DNA of 48,771 bases from Chitinophaga pinensis (GTDB lineage Bacteria > Bacteroidota > Bacteroidia > Flavobacteriales_D > Crocinitomicaceae), in assembly GCA_943324745.2 (NCBI GenBank), contig CALPMT020000023.1:1-48771 (forward strand), given 5' to 3'. The translations under genes and the position numbers were made by a program. This document shows, in pieces, positions 1-9,608 of this stretch. A model generated the notes under the pieces. It saw only the letters and a program-made list of their open reading frames with translations. It had not been told where the DNA came from and ran no database searches. Position 1 is the stretch's first letter. Every line of letters starts with the position of its first letter.

Positions 1-329
1 ATATTATATTCTCCGTAATAATGGATTGCACCATTTGGGTATTTTACAATGGAGTGCCCATGGCGTATACCATGTTCGTAATGGGTGGTACTAAGTTCTA
101 AACCTTCTGGTCCGTAAAATGTCCATTTACCTTGACGTTGTCCATTTTCATCCTGCTCTCCTTGAAATTTCTTTTGTTTTTTTCCAGGATAATATTCTGT
201 AAAAATCCCATCTCTCACCTCAACTAATGATTCTTTTTTAGTGCTTTTTTTCGCTTTAGGCATTTCATTTCTAGAACAAGCAACAAAACAAAAAGCACAT
301 ATTAAGATTAGCAAAAATTTATTTTTCAT
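1..329 (-). CDS. Partial lipoprotein with MORN/YwqK-type repeats
   Basis: The reading frame starts at an ATG at 327-329 and runs off the left edge, so only about 109 residues are visible. It opens with a lipoprotein signal (MKNKFLLILICAFCFVAC), with the lipobox Cys at residue 18. The visible mature part contains phrases such as QGKWTFYGPEGLELSTTHYE and YPNGAIHYYGEY, which resemble the MORN-like repeats of the YwqK 'toxin-antitoxin system' family; the function of that family is poorly known. It lies 9 bp downstream of the polyprenyl synthase gene and is probably co-transcribed with it. The missing C-terminus prevents a firmer call. Confidence 0.75.
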   Translation of the reverse strand, partial: MKNKFLLILICAFCFVACSRNEMPKAKKSTKKESLVEVRDGIFTEYYPGKKQKKFQGEQDENGQRQGKWTFYGPEGLELSTTHYEHGIRHGHSIVKYPNGAIHYYGEYN

Positions 330-338
330 AAGATTCAT

Positions 339-1310
339 TTATTTTTTTCGTTCAATAGAATACTCTACTAATCCAATCAAAGCATGTTTAGAAGGGGATT
401 CTTCAATTCCTGTTAATAATTCCAAAGCTTCATTTTTTAATTGAATCATTTTCTGTGTAGCATACTCAATTCCGCCAGCTGCTTGAATTAATTCAATAGC
501 ACGTTTTATTGACTTAGGATGGTCATATTTATTTTTAACAATATAAATCAATTCTTTTTTTACAGATTTTTCTGAATTGGCAATTGCATAAATGAGGGGG
601 AGTGTCATTTTTTGCTCACGAATATCTAATCCAGTTGGCTTTCCAAGGTCTTTCGAATCTCCGTAATCAAAAATATCGTCTTTAATCTGAAATGCTAGAC
701 CAACCAATTCTCCAAATTTACGCATGTTTTCTGATTGGTCTTCTCTGTCAACAGATGCACTTGCAGATTCACAAACGGTAGCTATTAAGGAAGCTGTTTT
801 CTGACGTATTACTTCAAAGTATACTTCTTCTGTGATGTCTAATTTTCGTGCTTTTTCAATTTGTAGCAATTCTCCTTCGCTCATTTCACGTACTGCACGA
901 GCAACAATCTCCAATACTCGAATGTTTTTGTTCTCAATAGAAAGCAAGAGAATTCTCGACAACATATAGTCACCAACTAGCACTGCGATTTTATTTTTCC
1001 ATAAGGCATTGATGGAGAAAAAACCACGACGTTCGTTGGAATCATCCACTACATCGTCGTGAACCAAAGTAGCAGTATGTAGTAATTCTACGAGAGAAGC
1101 AGCTTGGTAGGTTTTAGTATTGATTTCACCCAACATTTTCGCGGTCAAAAACAAGAACATAGGACGCATTTGCTTTCCTTTGCGTTTGATTATGTAATGC
1201 GTGATTTTGTCTAAAAGTGGAACTTTGGAATGTAGATTGTTGCGAAAATGAACTTCAAATTCTTTCATTTCCTGCTCAATTGGCGCTAAAATCTCTTCTA
1301 CACTCATCAT
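339..1310 (-). CDS. Polyprenyl diphosphate synthase (trans-isoprenyl diphosphate synthase)
   Basis: A 323-residue cytoplasmic enzyme of the trans-prenyltransferase fold. It would condense isopentenyl diphosphate onto an allylic primer to make the side chain of menaquinone. The first aspartate-rich motif is seen around residues 85-90 (HDDVVDDSNERRG) and the second as DDIFDY near residue 210. The GKQMRP lysine/arginine motif precedes the first. Length is normal for medium/long-chain synthases (octaprenyl or heptaprenyl); chain length cannot be read here. Two ATGs lie in tandem at the start. It is divergent from the ATP synthase cluster, and a lipoprotein gene follows 9 bp downstream. Confidence 0.93.
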   Translation of the reverse strand: MMSVEEILAPIEQEMKEFEVHFRNNLHSKVPLLDKITHYIIKRKGKQMRPMFLFLTAKMLGEINTKTYQAASLVELLHTATLVHDDVVDDSNERRGFFSINALWKNKIAVLVGDYMLSRILLLSIENKNIRVLEIVARAVREMSEGELLQIEKARKLDITEEVYFEVIRQKTASLIATVCESASASVDREDQSENMRKFGELVGLAFQIKDDIFDYGDSKDLGKPTGLDIREQKMTLPLIYAIANSEKSVKKELIYIVKNKYDHPKSIKRAIELIQAAGGIEYATQKMIQLKNEALELLTGIEESPSKHALIGLVEYSIERKK

Positions 1311-1318
1311 AGTACTTA

Positions 1319-1326
1319 CAAATATA
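1319..1326 (-). promoter_or_regulatory. Candidate -7 promoter element of the polyprenyl synthase gene
   Basis: On the minus strand the octamer TATATTTG fits the Bacteroidota -7 consensus TAnnTTTG and lies 8 bp before the ATG. No TTG is found at the usual 19-20 bp upstream, so this rests on one element only. Confidence 0.35.
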
Positions 1327-1400
1327 ATAGATACTTTTTCAAATTTTAGGAAATATCAATTCATAATAGTATTTTTATTAAACATCGAATCTTTTAAGTT

Positions 1401-1637
1401 ATGGAAACTCCTAAAAAAGATAATAAACCTGCAGTTTGGTTGAAATTTTCATCCCTTGGTTTACAAATGGGTCTTTCTATTTATTTAGCTAGTTTATTAG
1501 GGACTTGGCTCGACAAAAATCATCCTAGTGATATCTTTGCCTTTAATAAAGTGTTAACTTTGTTTGCAGTATTCGGATCTACCTTTTCTGTTATCCGTCA
1601 AGTAATCAAAATGTCAAAAGACGATGAAACAAAATAA
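1401..1637 (+). CDS. AtpZ/AtpI-family small membrane protein of the ATP synthase cluster
   Basis: A 78-residue protein with two hydrophobic segments (about 20-36 and 48-65) joined by a short loop containing GTWLDKNHP. This matches the AtpZ/AtpI 'putative F0F1-ATPase subunit' family that often opens bacterial atp operons; members are implicated in c-ring assembly or Mg/Ca handling in other bacteria. It overlaps the next gene by 14 bp, implying translational coupling. Its position upstream of atpB supports the assignment; the exact role is inferred only from the family. Confidence 0.8.
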   Translation: METPKKDNKPAVWLKFSSLGLQMGLSIYLASLLGTWLDKNHPSDIFAFNKVLTLFAVFGSTFSVIRQVIKMSKDDETK

Positions 1638-2022
1638 CACCACCAAACGCATTCTTTTTTATAACGGACTTTTAGTTGTCGCTTTTTTGCTTCTTTATTT
1701 TACACACCAATTTCTTGTTGATTCAACTGCTTGGAAAGCTCCATTTAGTTTGTTTTCAATTTACTTATTTTTCGGAATTTGTTCTTTAGTGTTAATTACA
1801 GGAATAGAGTTACTTTTCGACTTTAATCCAACGAGTGCAGCGTATGCTTTTTTAGTTGGTATTTTCTTAAAAATGGGTTTGTTTATGCTGATTTTCTTTG
1901 CTAAAGGTTTGGCAGAACATCCTTTAAATTTCACGGAAAAAATCGGTATCTTACTTCCTTTATTTTCTTTTTTAAGTATCGAGGCCGCCGCTATTATATC
2001 TAGATTGAAAAAATCAAACTAA
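1624..2022 (+). CDS. Small four-helix membrane protein, ATP synthase I-like
   Basis: A 132-residue hydrophobic protein with about four transmembrane segments (roughly 12-28, 38-62, 70-92, 104-125). Bacteroidota atp clusters commonly carry a poorly conserved protein of this size between the AtpZ-like gene and atpB, comparable to AtpI in topology and position. The start overlaps the preceding gene by 14 bp. No catalytic motif is visible, so a function in F0 assembly is inferred from position only. Confidence 0.7.
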   Translation: MKQNNTTKRILFYNGLLVVAFLLLYFTHQFLVDSTAWKAPFSLFSIYLFFGICSLVLITGIELLFDFNPTSAAYAFLVGIFLKMGLFMLIFFAKGLAEHPLNFTEKIGILLPLFSFLSIEAAAIISRLKKSN

Positions 2023-2074
2023 AGATTTTGTTAAAATTCTTTAATTCCTTTTTTTTTTATTAAATTAAGTTGCG

Positions 2075-2082
2075 TACTTTTG
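2075..2082 (+). promoter_or_regulatory. Candidate promoter of atpB (-7 element TACTTTTG)
   Basis: TACTTTTG followed by CA fits the Bacteroidota -7 element TAnnTTTG and lies 42 bp before atpB in a 101-bp gap. A long T-run occupies the -33 region instead of a clear TTG. This would give the structural ATP synthase genes a promoter separate from the two small membrane proteins. Confidence 0.5.
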
Positions 2083-2123
2083 CACTCAATTTAAGTGAAG
2101 TTTGACTATTTCATCACACTAAT

Positions 2124-3233
2124 ATGAAAAATACAAAGCAATATTTCGGTTTATTTTTAGGGTTTATCTTTATGATAATAACTAATTTTTCCTTCGCAAA
2201 CACAGCTGCTCACAAAGATGCTAAGCACGAAGAAAGTCACAATGAAGGACCTATTGATACTCCTGAGAAAATAAACGCATATATCAAACACCACTTACAA
2301 GATGCGCACTCTTTTGTTTTATATACAGATGGTAAAACAGGAAAACATGTTGGTTTTGATTTGCCTGTTATTTTATTAGATGGTGGATTACATGTTTTTT
2401 CTGCTGCTGAATTCCACCACGGAGAAAAAGTTGTTGCAAGTAATGGTTCATTTTATACATTACACCACGGAAAGATTTATAAAACGAATAAAGAGGGTCA
2501 CTTACGTATGCATGGAGAACATCCAGCTAATTATAGACCGTTAGATTTATCGATCACAAAAAGTGTATTAGGAATGTTGTTAACAGGTTTGTTAATGGTG
2601 ATTTTCTTTAGTGCATTAGCAAGAGGATATAAAAAAGGTCCAATTCCAACAGGTTTAGGAAGGGTATTAGAGCCTTTAGTATTGTATGTACGTGATGAGA
2701 TTGCTCGTCCAAACATTGGAGAGAAAAAATACAAAAAATTCATGCCTTACTTATTGACTGTATTTTTCTTTATTTGGATTTTGAATTTATTAGGGTTGAC
2801 TCCACTTGGATTTAATGTTACAGGTAACATTGCAGTGACATTATGTTTAGCATTGTTTACTTTTATCATTGTTCAGTTTAGTGCGAACAAAGAATACTGG
2901 GGACACATTTTCTGGATGCCAGGTGTACCAGTTATTATGAAAATTATTTTAGCGCCGATTGAGGTGTTGGGTATGTTTACAAAACCATTCTCATTAACAA
3001 TTCGTTTGTTTGCTAACATTACTGCAGGTCACTTCGTGTTGATGAGTTTGATTGCTTTGATGATTACCATGAAAGTTGCTTTCGGACCAGTTGCATCAAC
3101 AGGTATGTCATTATTACTTTCAACATTTATTTTTGTTATTGAATTATTAGTAGCGTTCTTACAAGCGTTTATTTTTACAATGTTATCTTCTTTATTTATT
3201 GGTATGGCTGTGGTAGAACACGATCATCATTAA
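2124..3233 (+). CDS. atpB: ATP synthase F0 subunit a with exported N-terminal extension
   Basis: A 369-residue a subunit, which forms the proton half-channels next to the c-ring. Residues 1-26 look like a cleavable signal, followed by a His-rich hydrophilic domain to about residue 140; five or six membrane helices then occupy 145-365. The essential arginine is R294 in LTIRLFANITAGH. The roughly 110-residue exported domain is absent from E. coli AtpB but usual in Bacteroidota homologues; its role is unknown. The gene starts a run of structural genes and has its own likely promoter. Confidence 0.95.
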   Translation: MKNTKQYFGLFLGFIFMIITNFSFANTAAHKDAKHEESHNEGPIDTPEKINAYIKHHLQDAHSFVLYTDGKTGKHVGFDLPVILLDGGLHVFSAAEFHHGEKVVASNGSFYTLHHGKIYKTNKEGHLRMHGEHPANYRPLDLSITKSVLGMLLTGLLMVIFFSALARGYKKGPIPTGLGRVLEPLVLYVRDEIARPNIGEKKYKKFMPYLLTVFFFIWILNLLGLTPLGFNVTGNIAVTLCLALFTFIIVQFSANKEYWGHIFWMPGVPVIMKIILAPIEVLGMFTKPFSLTIRLFANITAGHFVLMSLIALMITMKVAFGPVASTGMSLLLSTFIFVIELLVAFLQAFIFTMLSSLFIGMAVVEHDHH

Positions 3234-3242
3234 TTTATTTAG

Positions 3243-3473
<231 letters not shown>

Positions 3474-3486
3474 GAAAAAACGAAGT

Positions 3487-3522
3487 GTTTTCCATAACGG
3501 TTGGTTATGGAAAACCTTTTTT
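3487..3522 (+). terminator. Terminator-like hairpin between atpE and atpF
   Basis: GTTTTCCATAAC (3487-3498) and its exact reverse complement (3504-3515) form a 12-bp stem with a 5-nt loop, followed by C and a run of six T. It lies inside the ATP synthase cluster, after the subunit needed in most copies. Partial termination here would lower the downstream messages relative to atpE; alternatively it protects the 3' end of an atpE transcript. Confidence 0.8.
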
Positions 3523-3562
3523 AACCTTGATTTATTATTACAATCTATTTAAATAAACAACC

Positions 3563-4063
3563 ATGGAAACTTTATTAAACGACTTTTCGCCAGGGCTATT
3601 TGTAATGCAAACAGTGATCTTATTAATATTAATTTTATTAATGAGAAAATTTGCTTGGAAACCAATTTTGAATTCCTTGCAAGAGCGTGAAGAAGGAATT
3701 GAAAGTGCTATTAATTTAGCTGAACAAGCAAGAAAAGAAATTGCTGAATTGAAATCTGCGAATGAGAACTTATTAAAAGAAGCACGCGTAGAAAGAGATA
3801 ATATCGTTAAGGATGCTAAAGAGACAGCAAACAAAATGGTAGAGGATGCTAAAAACAATGCTAAAGTAGAAGCAGAAAAAGTATTAGCAAGTGCTCGTCA
3901 TACGATTGAATTAGAAAAAGCAGCTGCAATTTCTGAATTACGTTTACATGTAGCTTCTTTGTCTATCGAGATTGCTGAGAAAATTGTTCGTACGGAACTT
4001 TCTTCCGATGATAAACAAAAAGCATTGGCTAACAAATTGGCTGAAGATATTAACTTGAATTAA
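3563..4063 (+). CDS. atpF: ATP synthase F0 subunit b
   Basis: A 166-residue peripheral-stalk protein. One N-terminal membrane helix (about 12-32, ending MRKFAWKPI) is followed by a long charged coiled coil rich in Ala, Glu and Lys. This is the usual layout and length for subunit b, which links the a subunit to delta on top of F1. It follows the hairpin after atpE by about 40 bp and precedes atpH by 8 bp. Confidence 0.94.
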   Translation: METLLNDFSPGLFVMQTVILLILILLMRKFAWKPILNSLQEREEGIESAINLAEQARKEIAELKSANENLLKEARVERDNIVKDAKETANKMVEDAKNNAKVEAEKVLASARHTIELEKAAAISELRLHVASLSIEIAEKIVRTELSSDDKQKALANKLAEDINLN

Positions 4064-4071
4064 TTGTTTGT

Positions 4072-4611
4072 ATGGCTATCAATAGTACAAAATCAGCATC
4101 AAGATATGCAAAAGCATTATTAGAGCTTGCGATCGAACAAAACAAGATTGACAAGGTTGCTTCTGATATGCGTGCTGTTGTTGCTGCAAAAAACGAAACA
4201 AACGAATTTCAATTGTTTTTAAATAGTCCTTTAATCCAAGCGGATAAAAAGATTGCTATTTTAAACCAATTGTTTGAAAACTTTGATGTTCTTTCTACTT
4301 CCTTTATGGCGTTAATTACCAAAAATAGAAGAGAAGGTATTTTAGCTGAAATCGCTGCATCTTTTGATGTATTATTAAAAGAACATCAAGGAATTGTTCC
4401 GGTAACATTAGTTGCTTCCAAAAAATTAGACGAAGCTACTGTTCAGTCGATTTTAGCAAAGGTGAAACCTACCGTAAAAGGAACTATTGAATTAACTGAA
4501 ACAATTGATGAAGCATTGTTAGGTGGATTTGTAGTAAAAATCGGGAATACGCAATTTGATTCCTCTGTAGCGAATCAATTTAAAAATTTAAAACAACGTT
4601 TAACACGATAG
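4072..4611 (+). CDS. atpH: ATP synthase F1 subunit delta
   Basis: A 179-residue soluble stalk protein. The N-terminal helical domain starts SASRYAKALLELAIEQNK, and the C-terminal part contains the family pattern TVKGTIELTETIDEALLGGFVVKIG ending LKQRLTR. Length and order between atpF and atpA are standard. It holds the peripheral stalk to the alpha subunits. Confidence 0.94.
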   Translation: MAINSTKSASRYAKALLELAIEQNKIDKVASDMRAVVAAKNETNEFQLFLNSPLIQADKKIAILNQLFENFDVLSTSFMALITKNRREGILAEIAASFDVLLKEHQGIVPVTLVASKKLDEATVQSILAKVKPTVKGTIELTETIDEALLGGFVVKIGNTQFDSSVANQFKNLKQRLTR

Positions 4612-4648
4612 TTTGATTTGCCTTTAAGTAGGCGTAAAATAAAACAAT

Positions 4649-6223
4649 ATGGCAGATGTAAAACCAGCAGAAGTTTCTGCAATTTTAAGAGAACAGCTTT
4701 CAGGCTTCCGTACAGAAGCTGAGCTTCAAGAGGTTGGTACTGTACTTCAAGTTGGAGATGGTATCGCTCGTATTTATGGACTAGATGGAGTTCAGTACGG
4801 TGAGTTAATTGAATTTGATGGAGGTTTACAAGGAATCGCATTAAACTTAGAAGAAGACAACGTAGGAGCAGTACTTTTAGGAAAGTCTACGCTTGTAAAA
4901 GAAGGTGACACAGTGAAAAGATTGGGTCGTATCGCTTCTGTAAAAGTTGGTGAAGGACTTGTTGGTCGTGTTATCGATACTTTGGGTAACCCAATCGATG
5001 GTAAAGGTGAAATTTCTGGTCAATTATATGAAATGCCAATCGAGCGTAAAGCTCCAGGGGTAATTTTCCGTCAACCAGTAACTGAACCATTACAAACTGG
5101 TATCAAATCAATCGATGCGATGATTCCTGTAGGACGTGGACAACGTGAGTTAATCATTGGTGACCGTCAAACTGGTAAAACAACTGTTGCGATTGATACT
5201 ATTATTAATCAAAAAGAATTCTACGATAGAGGCGAGCCTGTTTTCTGTATTTATGTTGCAGTTGGACAAAAAGGTTCTACTGTTGCTGGAATCGTTAAGA
5301 AATTAGAAGATGCAGGTGCTATGGCATATACAGTAATCGTTGCTGCAAATGCTTCTGATTCTGCTCCAATGCAATTCTACGCTCCAATGACAGGAGCTGC
5401 TGTTGGTGAGTTTTTCCGTGACTCAGGTAGACCAGCATTAATTGTATTTGATGATTTATCGAAACAAGCGGTTGCTTACCGTGAGGTTTCTTTGTTATTA
5501 CGTCGTCCTCCAGGGCGTGAGGCTTACCCAGGTGACGTTTTCTACTTACACTCTCGTTTATTAGAAAGAGCGGCTAAAATCATCAATGATGATGCAATTG
5601 CAGCTACAATGAATGATTTACCAGAATGTATGAAAGGTATCGTAAAAGGTGGTGGTTCTTTGACTGCTTTACCAATTATCGAAACGCAAGGTGGTGACGT
5701 TTCTGCGTATATCCCAACTAACGTAATTTCTATTACGGATGGTCAGATTTTCTTGGAAGGTGACTTGTTTAACGCAGGTATTCGTCCAGCGATCAACGTA
5801 GGTATCTCTGTATCTCGTGTAGGAGGTAACGCGCAAATTAAATCGATGAAAAAAGTAGCAGGTACGTTGAAATTAGACCAAGCGCAATACCGTGAATTGG
5901 AAGCGTTTGCTAAGTTTGGTTCTGACTTAGATGCTGCAACAAAATATGTATTGGATAAAGGTGCACGTAACGTGGAAATCTTGAAACAACAAGATGGTGA
6001 TCCTTACCCAGTAGAAAAACAAATTGCAATTATTTATGTTGGTACAAAAGGGTTAATCCAAAAAGTTCCAGTAAACAAAGTAAAAGCGTTTGAAAAAGAA
6101 TATTTAGATTATTTAGAGGCAAAACATTCTGATATTATGCTTTCTTTGAAAGCTGGTAAATATACAGATGAAGCAACAGACGTATTAACGAAAGTTGCAA
6201 AAGAAATCGCTTCAAAATATTAA
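4649..6223 (+). CDS. atpA: ATP synthase F1 subunit alpha
   Basis: A 524-residue nucleotide-binding but non-catalytic F1 subunit. The Walker A loop is GDRQTGKT near residue 170, and the signature [14 protein letters not shown] lies near residue 375. The N-terminal beta-barrel and C-terminal helical domain are complete. It is followed by a strong hairpin with a T-tract before atpG. The beta and epsilon genes are not in the window; in Bacteroidota they usually form a separate atpD-atpC pair elsewhere. Confidence 0.97.
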   Translation: MADVKPAEVSAILREQLSGFRTEAELQEVGTVLQVGDGIARIYGLDGVQYGELIEFDGGLQGIALNLEEDNVGAVLLGKSTLVKEGDTVKRLGRIASVKVGEGLVGRVIDTLGNPIDGKGEISGQLYEMPIERKAPGVIFRQPVTEPLQTGIKSIDAMIPVGRGQRELIIGDRQTGKTTVAIDTIINQKEFYDRGEPVFCIYVAVGQKGSTVAGIVKKLEDAGAMAYTVIVAANASDSAPMQFYAPMTGAAVGEFFRDSGRPALIVFDDLSKQAVAYREVSLLLRRPPGREAYPGDVFYLHSRLLERAAKIINDDAIAATMNDLPECMKGIVKGGGSLTALPIIETQGGDVSAYIPTNVISITDGQIFLEGDLFNAGIRPAINVGISVSRVGGNAQIKSMKKVAGTLKLDQAQYRELEAFAKFGSDLDAATKYVLDKGARNVEILKQQDGDPYPVEKQIAIIYVGTKGLIQKVPVNKVKAFEKEYLDYLEAKHSDIMLSLKAGKYTDEATDVLTKVAKEIASKY

Positions 6224-6231
6224 TAATTTTT

Positions 6232-6267
6232 AGTGTAGCTTAAGTAAATTAGGCTACACTTTTTTTG
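6232..6267 (+). terminator. Terminator-like hairpin between atpA and atpG
   Basis: AGTGTAGC (6232-6239) pairs exactly with GCTACACT (6253-6260) across a 13-nt loop and is followed directly by seven T. It sits in the 51-bp gap between alpha (three copies per F1) and gamma (one copy). The structure fits an intrinsic terminator that would have to be leaky to allow atpG expression, unless atpG has its own promoter, which I do not see. Confidence 0.75.
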
Positions 6268-6274
6268 TTACAGT

Positions 6275-7147
6275 ATGGCTAACTTAAAAGAAATAAAAAA
6301 CAGAATTACTTCCATTTCTTCTACGATGCAGATTACCTCTGCGATGAAGATGGTTTCTGCTGCAAAATTGAAAAGAGCACAAGATGCGATTACGCAAATG
6401 AAGCCTTATTCCAATAAGTTGCAAGAAATTTTGGGTAATTTAAGTGCTACTTTAGATTTGTCTGAAAATGCGTTTGCAGAAGTTAGAGAAGAATCAAATG
6501 TTTTGATTTTAGCAATTTCTTCGAATCGTGGTTTGTGTGGTGGATTCAATAACAATGTACTTAAACAAGTAAATCAATTGATTTCTAAAGAATATAAAGG
6601 TTCTAATGTGAACATTTTATGTTTCGGGAAAAAGATTACGGATTCTTTTAGAAGAAGTCCATTGCGTATTGAGAACGATACTGTTGGTGTAAATGATATT
6701 TTTTCGAATCTTACATTTACGAATGCTGCTGAAATCACCGAAAATGTGATTAAATTATTCTTGGATCGTAAATTTGACAAAGTAGTAGTGGTATACAACT
6801 CTTTTGTTAATGCAAGTGTACAAGATGTTAAAGCAGAACAATTATTGCCAATTGTTGCAACTGTTTCAGAAGATACTGCAGTATCTAATGATTATATTTT
6901 TGAGCCATCTAAATCAGAGATTGTGGAAGAATTGATTCCAAAATCATTGAAAACACAATTCTTTAAAGCATTGTTAGATTCTCATGCTTCTGAGCATGGA
7001 GCACGTATGACAGCGATGCATAAAGCGACGGATAATGCGAAAGAATTGAAACGTTCTTTGACCTTAAGTTATAACAAAGCACGTCAAGCAGCGATTACGA
7101 ATGAAATTTTAGAGATTGTTGGAGGTGCTGAAGCATTGAATAATTAG
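6275..7147 (+). CDS. atpG: ATP synthase F1 subunit gamma
   Basis: A 290-residue central-stalk protein. The N-terminal helix carries the family pattern IKNRITSISSTMQITSAMKMVSAAKL, and the C-terminus carries ARMTAMHKATDNAKEL and NKARQAAITNEILEIVGGA, both hallmarks of gamma. Length is normal. It is the last atp gene here and is followed by a good intrinsic terminator. Confidence 0.96.
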   Translation: MANLKEIKNRITSISSTMQITSAMKMVSAAKLKRAQDAITQMKPYSNKLQEILGNLSATLDLSENAFAEVREESNVLILAISSNRGLCGGFNNNVLKQVNQLISKEYKGSNVNILCFGKKITDSFRRSPLRIENDTVGVNDIFSNLTFTNAAEITENVIKLFLDRKFDKVVVVYNSFVNASVQDVKAEQLLPIVATVSEDTAVSNDYIFEPSKSEIVEELIPKSLKTQFFKALLDSHASEHGARMTAMHKATDNAKELKRSLTLSYNKARQAAITNEILEIVGGAEALNN

Positions 7148-7167
7148 TATTACGTTTATTATAAATG

Positions 7168-7200
7168 AAAGGCTATCCATTTTGGGTAGCCTTTTTTTTT
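7168..7200 (+). terminator. Intrinsic terminator after atpG
   Basis: GGCTATCC (7171-7178) pairs with GGGTAGCC (7184-7191) with one G-T wobble and a 5-nt loop, extended by A-T pairs and followed by nine T. It ends the ATP synthase cluster before the zinc island. Confidence 0.88.
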
Positions 7201-7215
7201 GAATTATATTTTATT

Positions 7216-7228
7216 GCAACTTTATTGC
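7216..7228 (+). promoter_or_regulatory. Zur-like operator upstream of the TonB receptor
   Basis: GCAACTTTATTGC is a 13-bp imperfect inverted repeat, sharing the pattern GCAAC-N3-RTTGC with four other sites in the island. It lies 42 bp before the preferred receptor start. The -7 element is unclear: TAATTTG at 7251 lacks one spacer base. Confidence 0.65.
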
Positions 7229-7269
7229 GTTTTTAATTTTTATTCTGTTGTAATTTGTATTTTTGGAAC

Positions 7270-9606
7270 ATGAAGAATACGTATATACAACTTGTGGTAT
7301 TTTTTCTTTTTCTCTCTGCGAATTCTATTGGACAAGTGTGTACCTATAGTCTAAGTGGTATCGTTTCGGATATACACAACGATGCACCTATTTCTGCTAT
7401 TGAAATTTACATTAAAGAATTAAATAAGAAAGTGGAAACAGATAGTTTGGGTCGTTTTCAATTTTCGTCACTTTGTCCTGGTAAATTTACTGTTGTTTGT
7501 TCTAATCGCGATGGCTATAAACCCATTGTAAAAATGTTTGATGTACAGGATAATGTTGTGTACAATTTTAAAATTGAGGTACATTTAAAAGAGTTAGCAG
7601 AAGTTAAGATTTCTACATTAAGCAAACCAAAGGATAAATTATCTACTTTACACGCCTCTTTACTTTTCGGGGATGAATTAGAGAAAAATCGTGGAACCAC
7701 TTTAGGAGACATTGTAAAATCCATTCCTGGTGTTAGTACATTGAATACTGGAAATTCTGTTTCAAAGCCAGTTATACATGGTATGCATAGTAATCGTGTT
7801 TTGATTTTGAATAATGGTATTCGTCAGGAAGGTCAACAATGGGGTAGTGAGCATGCGCCAGAGATAGATCCATTTATCGCGGATAAAATATCGGTGGTAA
7901 AAGGAGCTAATAGTATTATGTATGGATCGGATGCCATTGCTGGAGTTATATTAATAGATACGAAAACCTTACCAGATAGTGTCAAAATAGGTGGTGAAGT
8001 AAATGTTGTAGGTAATTCGAATGGTAGGGGAGGAACTGTTGCTTCCTTTTTAGAGGGAAAATTTAAGCAAGTACCAGCTTTTTCTTGGCGTATACAAGGA
8101 ACTTTGAAACAAAATGGGACTATTGCAGCGCCAGATTATTTGTTAATTAATACCGGTTTAAAAGAATATAATTTTTCGTATGAATTGGGTTGGAAAAAAA
8201 AGAATTATGGTACTGAATTATTTTACAGTCAATTTAATACCACTTTGGGTATTTTTGGCGCATCGCATATCGGTAATTTATCGGATTTACAACGTGCATT
8301 CGAGAGTAAAGTACCTTTAGAATCTACTTCATTTACTTATGCTATTTATCGACCTTATCAGCATGTTGAACATGAATTATTCAAAGCAAAATACTATGTG
8401 AATACAGGTAAAATAGGTAAACTGACCTTCGTGTATGCGCGTCAGTACAATTGGCGCTATGAGTTCGATAAACATCGTCCTTTGAATGATGCATTGGCGG
8501 CAAAGAATAATCCTGATTTGGAATTTCATTTAACTACTCATACCTTGGATTTAAATTGGTCGCATGTTCGTAAAAATGGGTTTAAAGGCACCATTGGAGC
8601 GCAGGGTATGCAACAAGCTAATACGTATCGGGGTCGGATGTTAGTACCAAGTTTTGAAAATGGTAGTATAGGAATTTTTGCTGTTGAAAATTGGCTATAT
8701 AAGCGTTGGGAAATTGAAGCTGGTTTACGGTATGATGTAAAACAACTTTCTGTTTATCAATCTGAAAAAACAATGAATAATTCCTCTTTACTTGTCAAAA
8801 CAAGTCATCCATTTGAACAGGCAAGTGCAAGTATTGGAGCGAATTATACTGTTGATACCACTTGGAAGTATATGCTTAATTTAGGAACAGCTTGGCGTGC
8901 ACCATCTGTCAATGAATTATATAGCAATGGTTTACATCATGGTGCAGCAGCAGTTGAATATGGTAATTCAGCGTTGAAAGTAGAACAAGCGTATGTTGCA
9001 ACATTTACAGGATTATATACACCGAATGAGGATTTACATATTGAGGTTAGTCCGTATTACAATTATATTCAAGGATTTATTTATCGTCAGCCCACACCAA
9101 CACCAGTTTTGACTATACGAGGTGCTTTTCCTGGATTTAATTACACACAAACAGATGCTATATTGCGAGGGGTAGATGTATATACTTCTTATCATTTTAC
9201 CCATTGGTTGGAATGGAAGGTAAAAGGTTCTATGTTGCGTGCTTGGAATCAAGGTGCTAATAATTGGTTGATACTAATGCCAGCAGATCGCATTGAAACA
9301 GAGTTTGGATTTCATTGGGACCATAACCAACGATTGAAGCATATCTATATCGGTCCATCGATACAGTATGTAGCAAAGCAGCATCGTGTTCCGGAAGGTA
9401 GTGATTTTGTAGATCCACCAAGTGCTTATTGGTTGACGAGTTTACATATAGCAACCCATTTTCGAATGGGTAGGAATCATGCCGAAATTGGCTTACAAAT
9501 CACTAATTTATTGAATACCCGTTATCGGGATTACATGGATCGTTTTCGATATTTTACGGATGCGATGGGAAGGAATATTTCATTACGCTTGAAGTATCGA
9601 TTTTAA
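7270..9606 (+). CDS. TonB-dependent outer-membrane receptor, ZnuD-like, probable zinc importer
   Basis: About 778 residues from the ATG at 7270; a TTG 15 bp upstream is a poorer start because the signal peptide (MKNTYIQLVVFFLFLSANSIGQ) begins at the ATG. A carboxypeptidase-regulatory-like domain (about 28-105) is followed by a TonB plug (around residues 110-235) and a beta-barrel ending in the usual C-terminal Phe. The plug has HGMHSNRVLILNNGIRQEGQ and EHAPEIDPF, and the barrel has ELYSNGLHHGAA; these His-containing stretches resemble ZnuD-type zinc receptors. An upstream GCAAC-N3-RTTGC box and a following COG0523 gene support zinc as the substrate. Substrate identity is inferred. Confidence 0.85.
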   Translation: MKNTYIQLVVFFLFLSANSIGQVCTYSLSGIVSDIHNDAPISAIEIYIKELNKKVETDSLGRFQFSSLCPGKFTVVCSNRDGYKPIVKMFDVQDNVVYNFKIEVHLKELAEVKISTLSKPKDKLSTLHASLLFGDELEKNRGTTLGDIVKSIPGVSTLNTGNSVSKPVIHGMHSNRVLILNNGIRQEGQQWGSEHAPEIDPFIADKISVVKGANSIMYGSDAIAGVILIDTKTLPDSVKIGGEVNVVGNSNGRGGTVASFLEGKFKQVPAFSWRIQGTLKQNGTIAAPDYLLINTGLKEYNFSYELGWKKKNYGTELFYSQFNTTLGIFGASHIGNLSDLQRAFESKVPLESTSFTYAIYRPYQHVEHELFKAKYYVNTGKIGKLTFVYARQYNWRYEFDKHRPLNDALAAKNNPDLEFHLTTHTLDLNWSHVRKNGFKGTIGAQGMQQANTYRGRMLVPSFENGSIGIFAVENWLYKRWEIEAGLRYDVKQLSVYQSEKTMNNSSLLVKTSHPFEQASASIGANYTVDTTWKYMLNLGTAWRAPSVNELYSNGLHHGAAAVEYGNSALKVEQAYVATFTGLYTPNEDLHIEVSPYYNYIQGFIYRQPTPTPVLTIRGAFPGFNYTQTDAILRGVDVYTSYHFTHWLEWKVKGSMLRAWNQGANNWLILMPADRIETEFGFHWDHNQRLKHIYIGPSIQYVAKQHRVPEGSDFVDPPSAYWLTSLHIATHFRMGRNHAEIGLQITNLLNTRYRDYMDRFRYFTDAMGRNISLRLKYRF

Positions 9607-9608
9607 TT

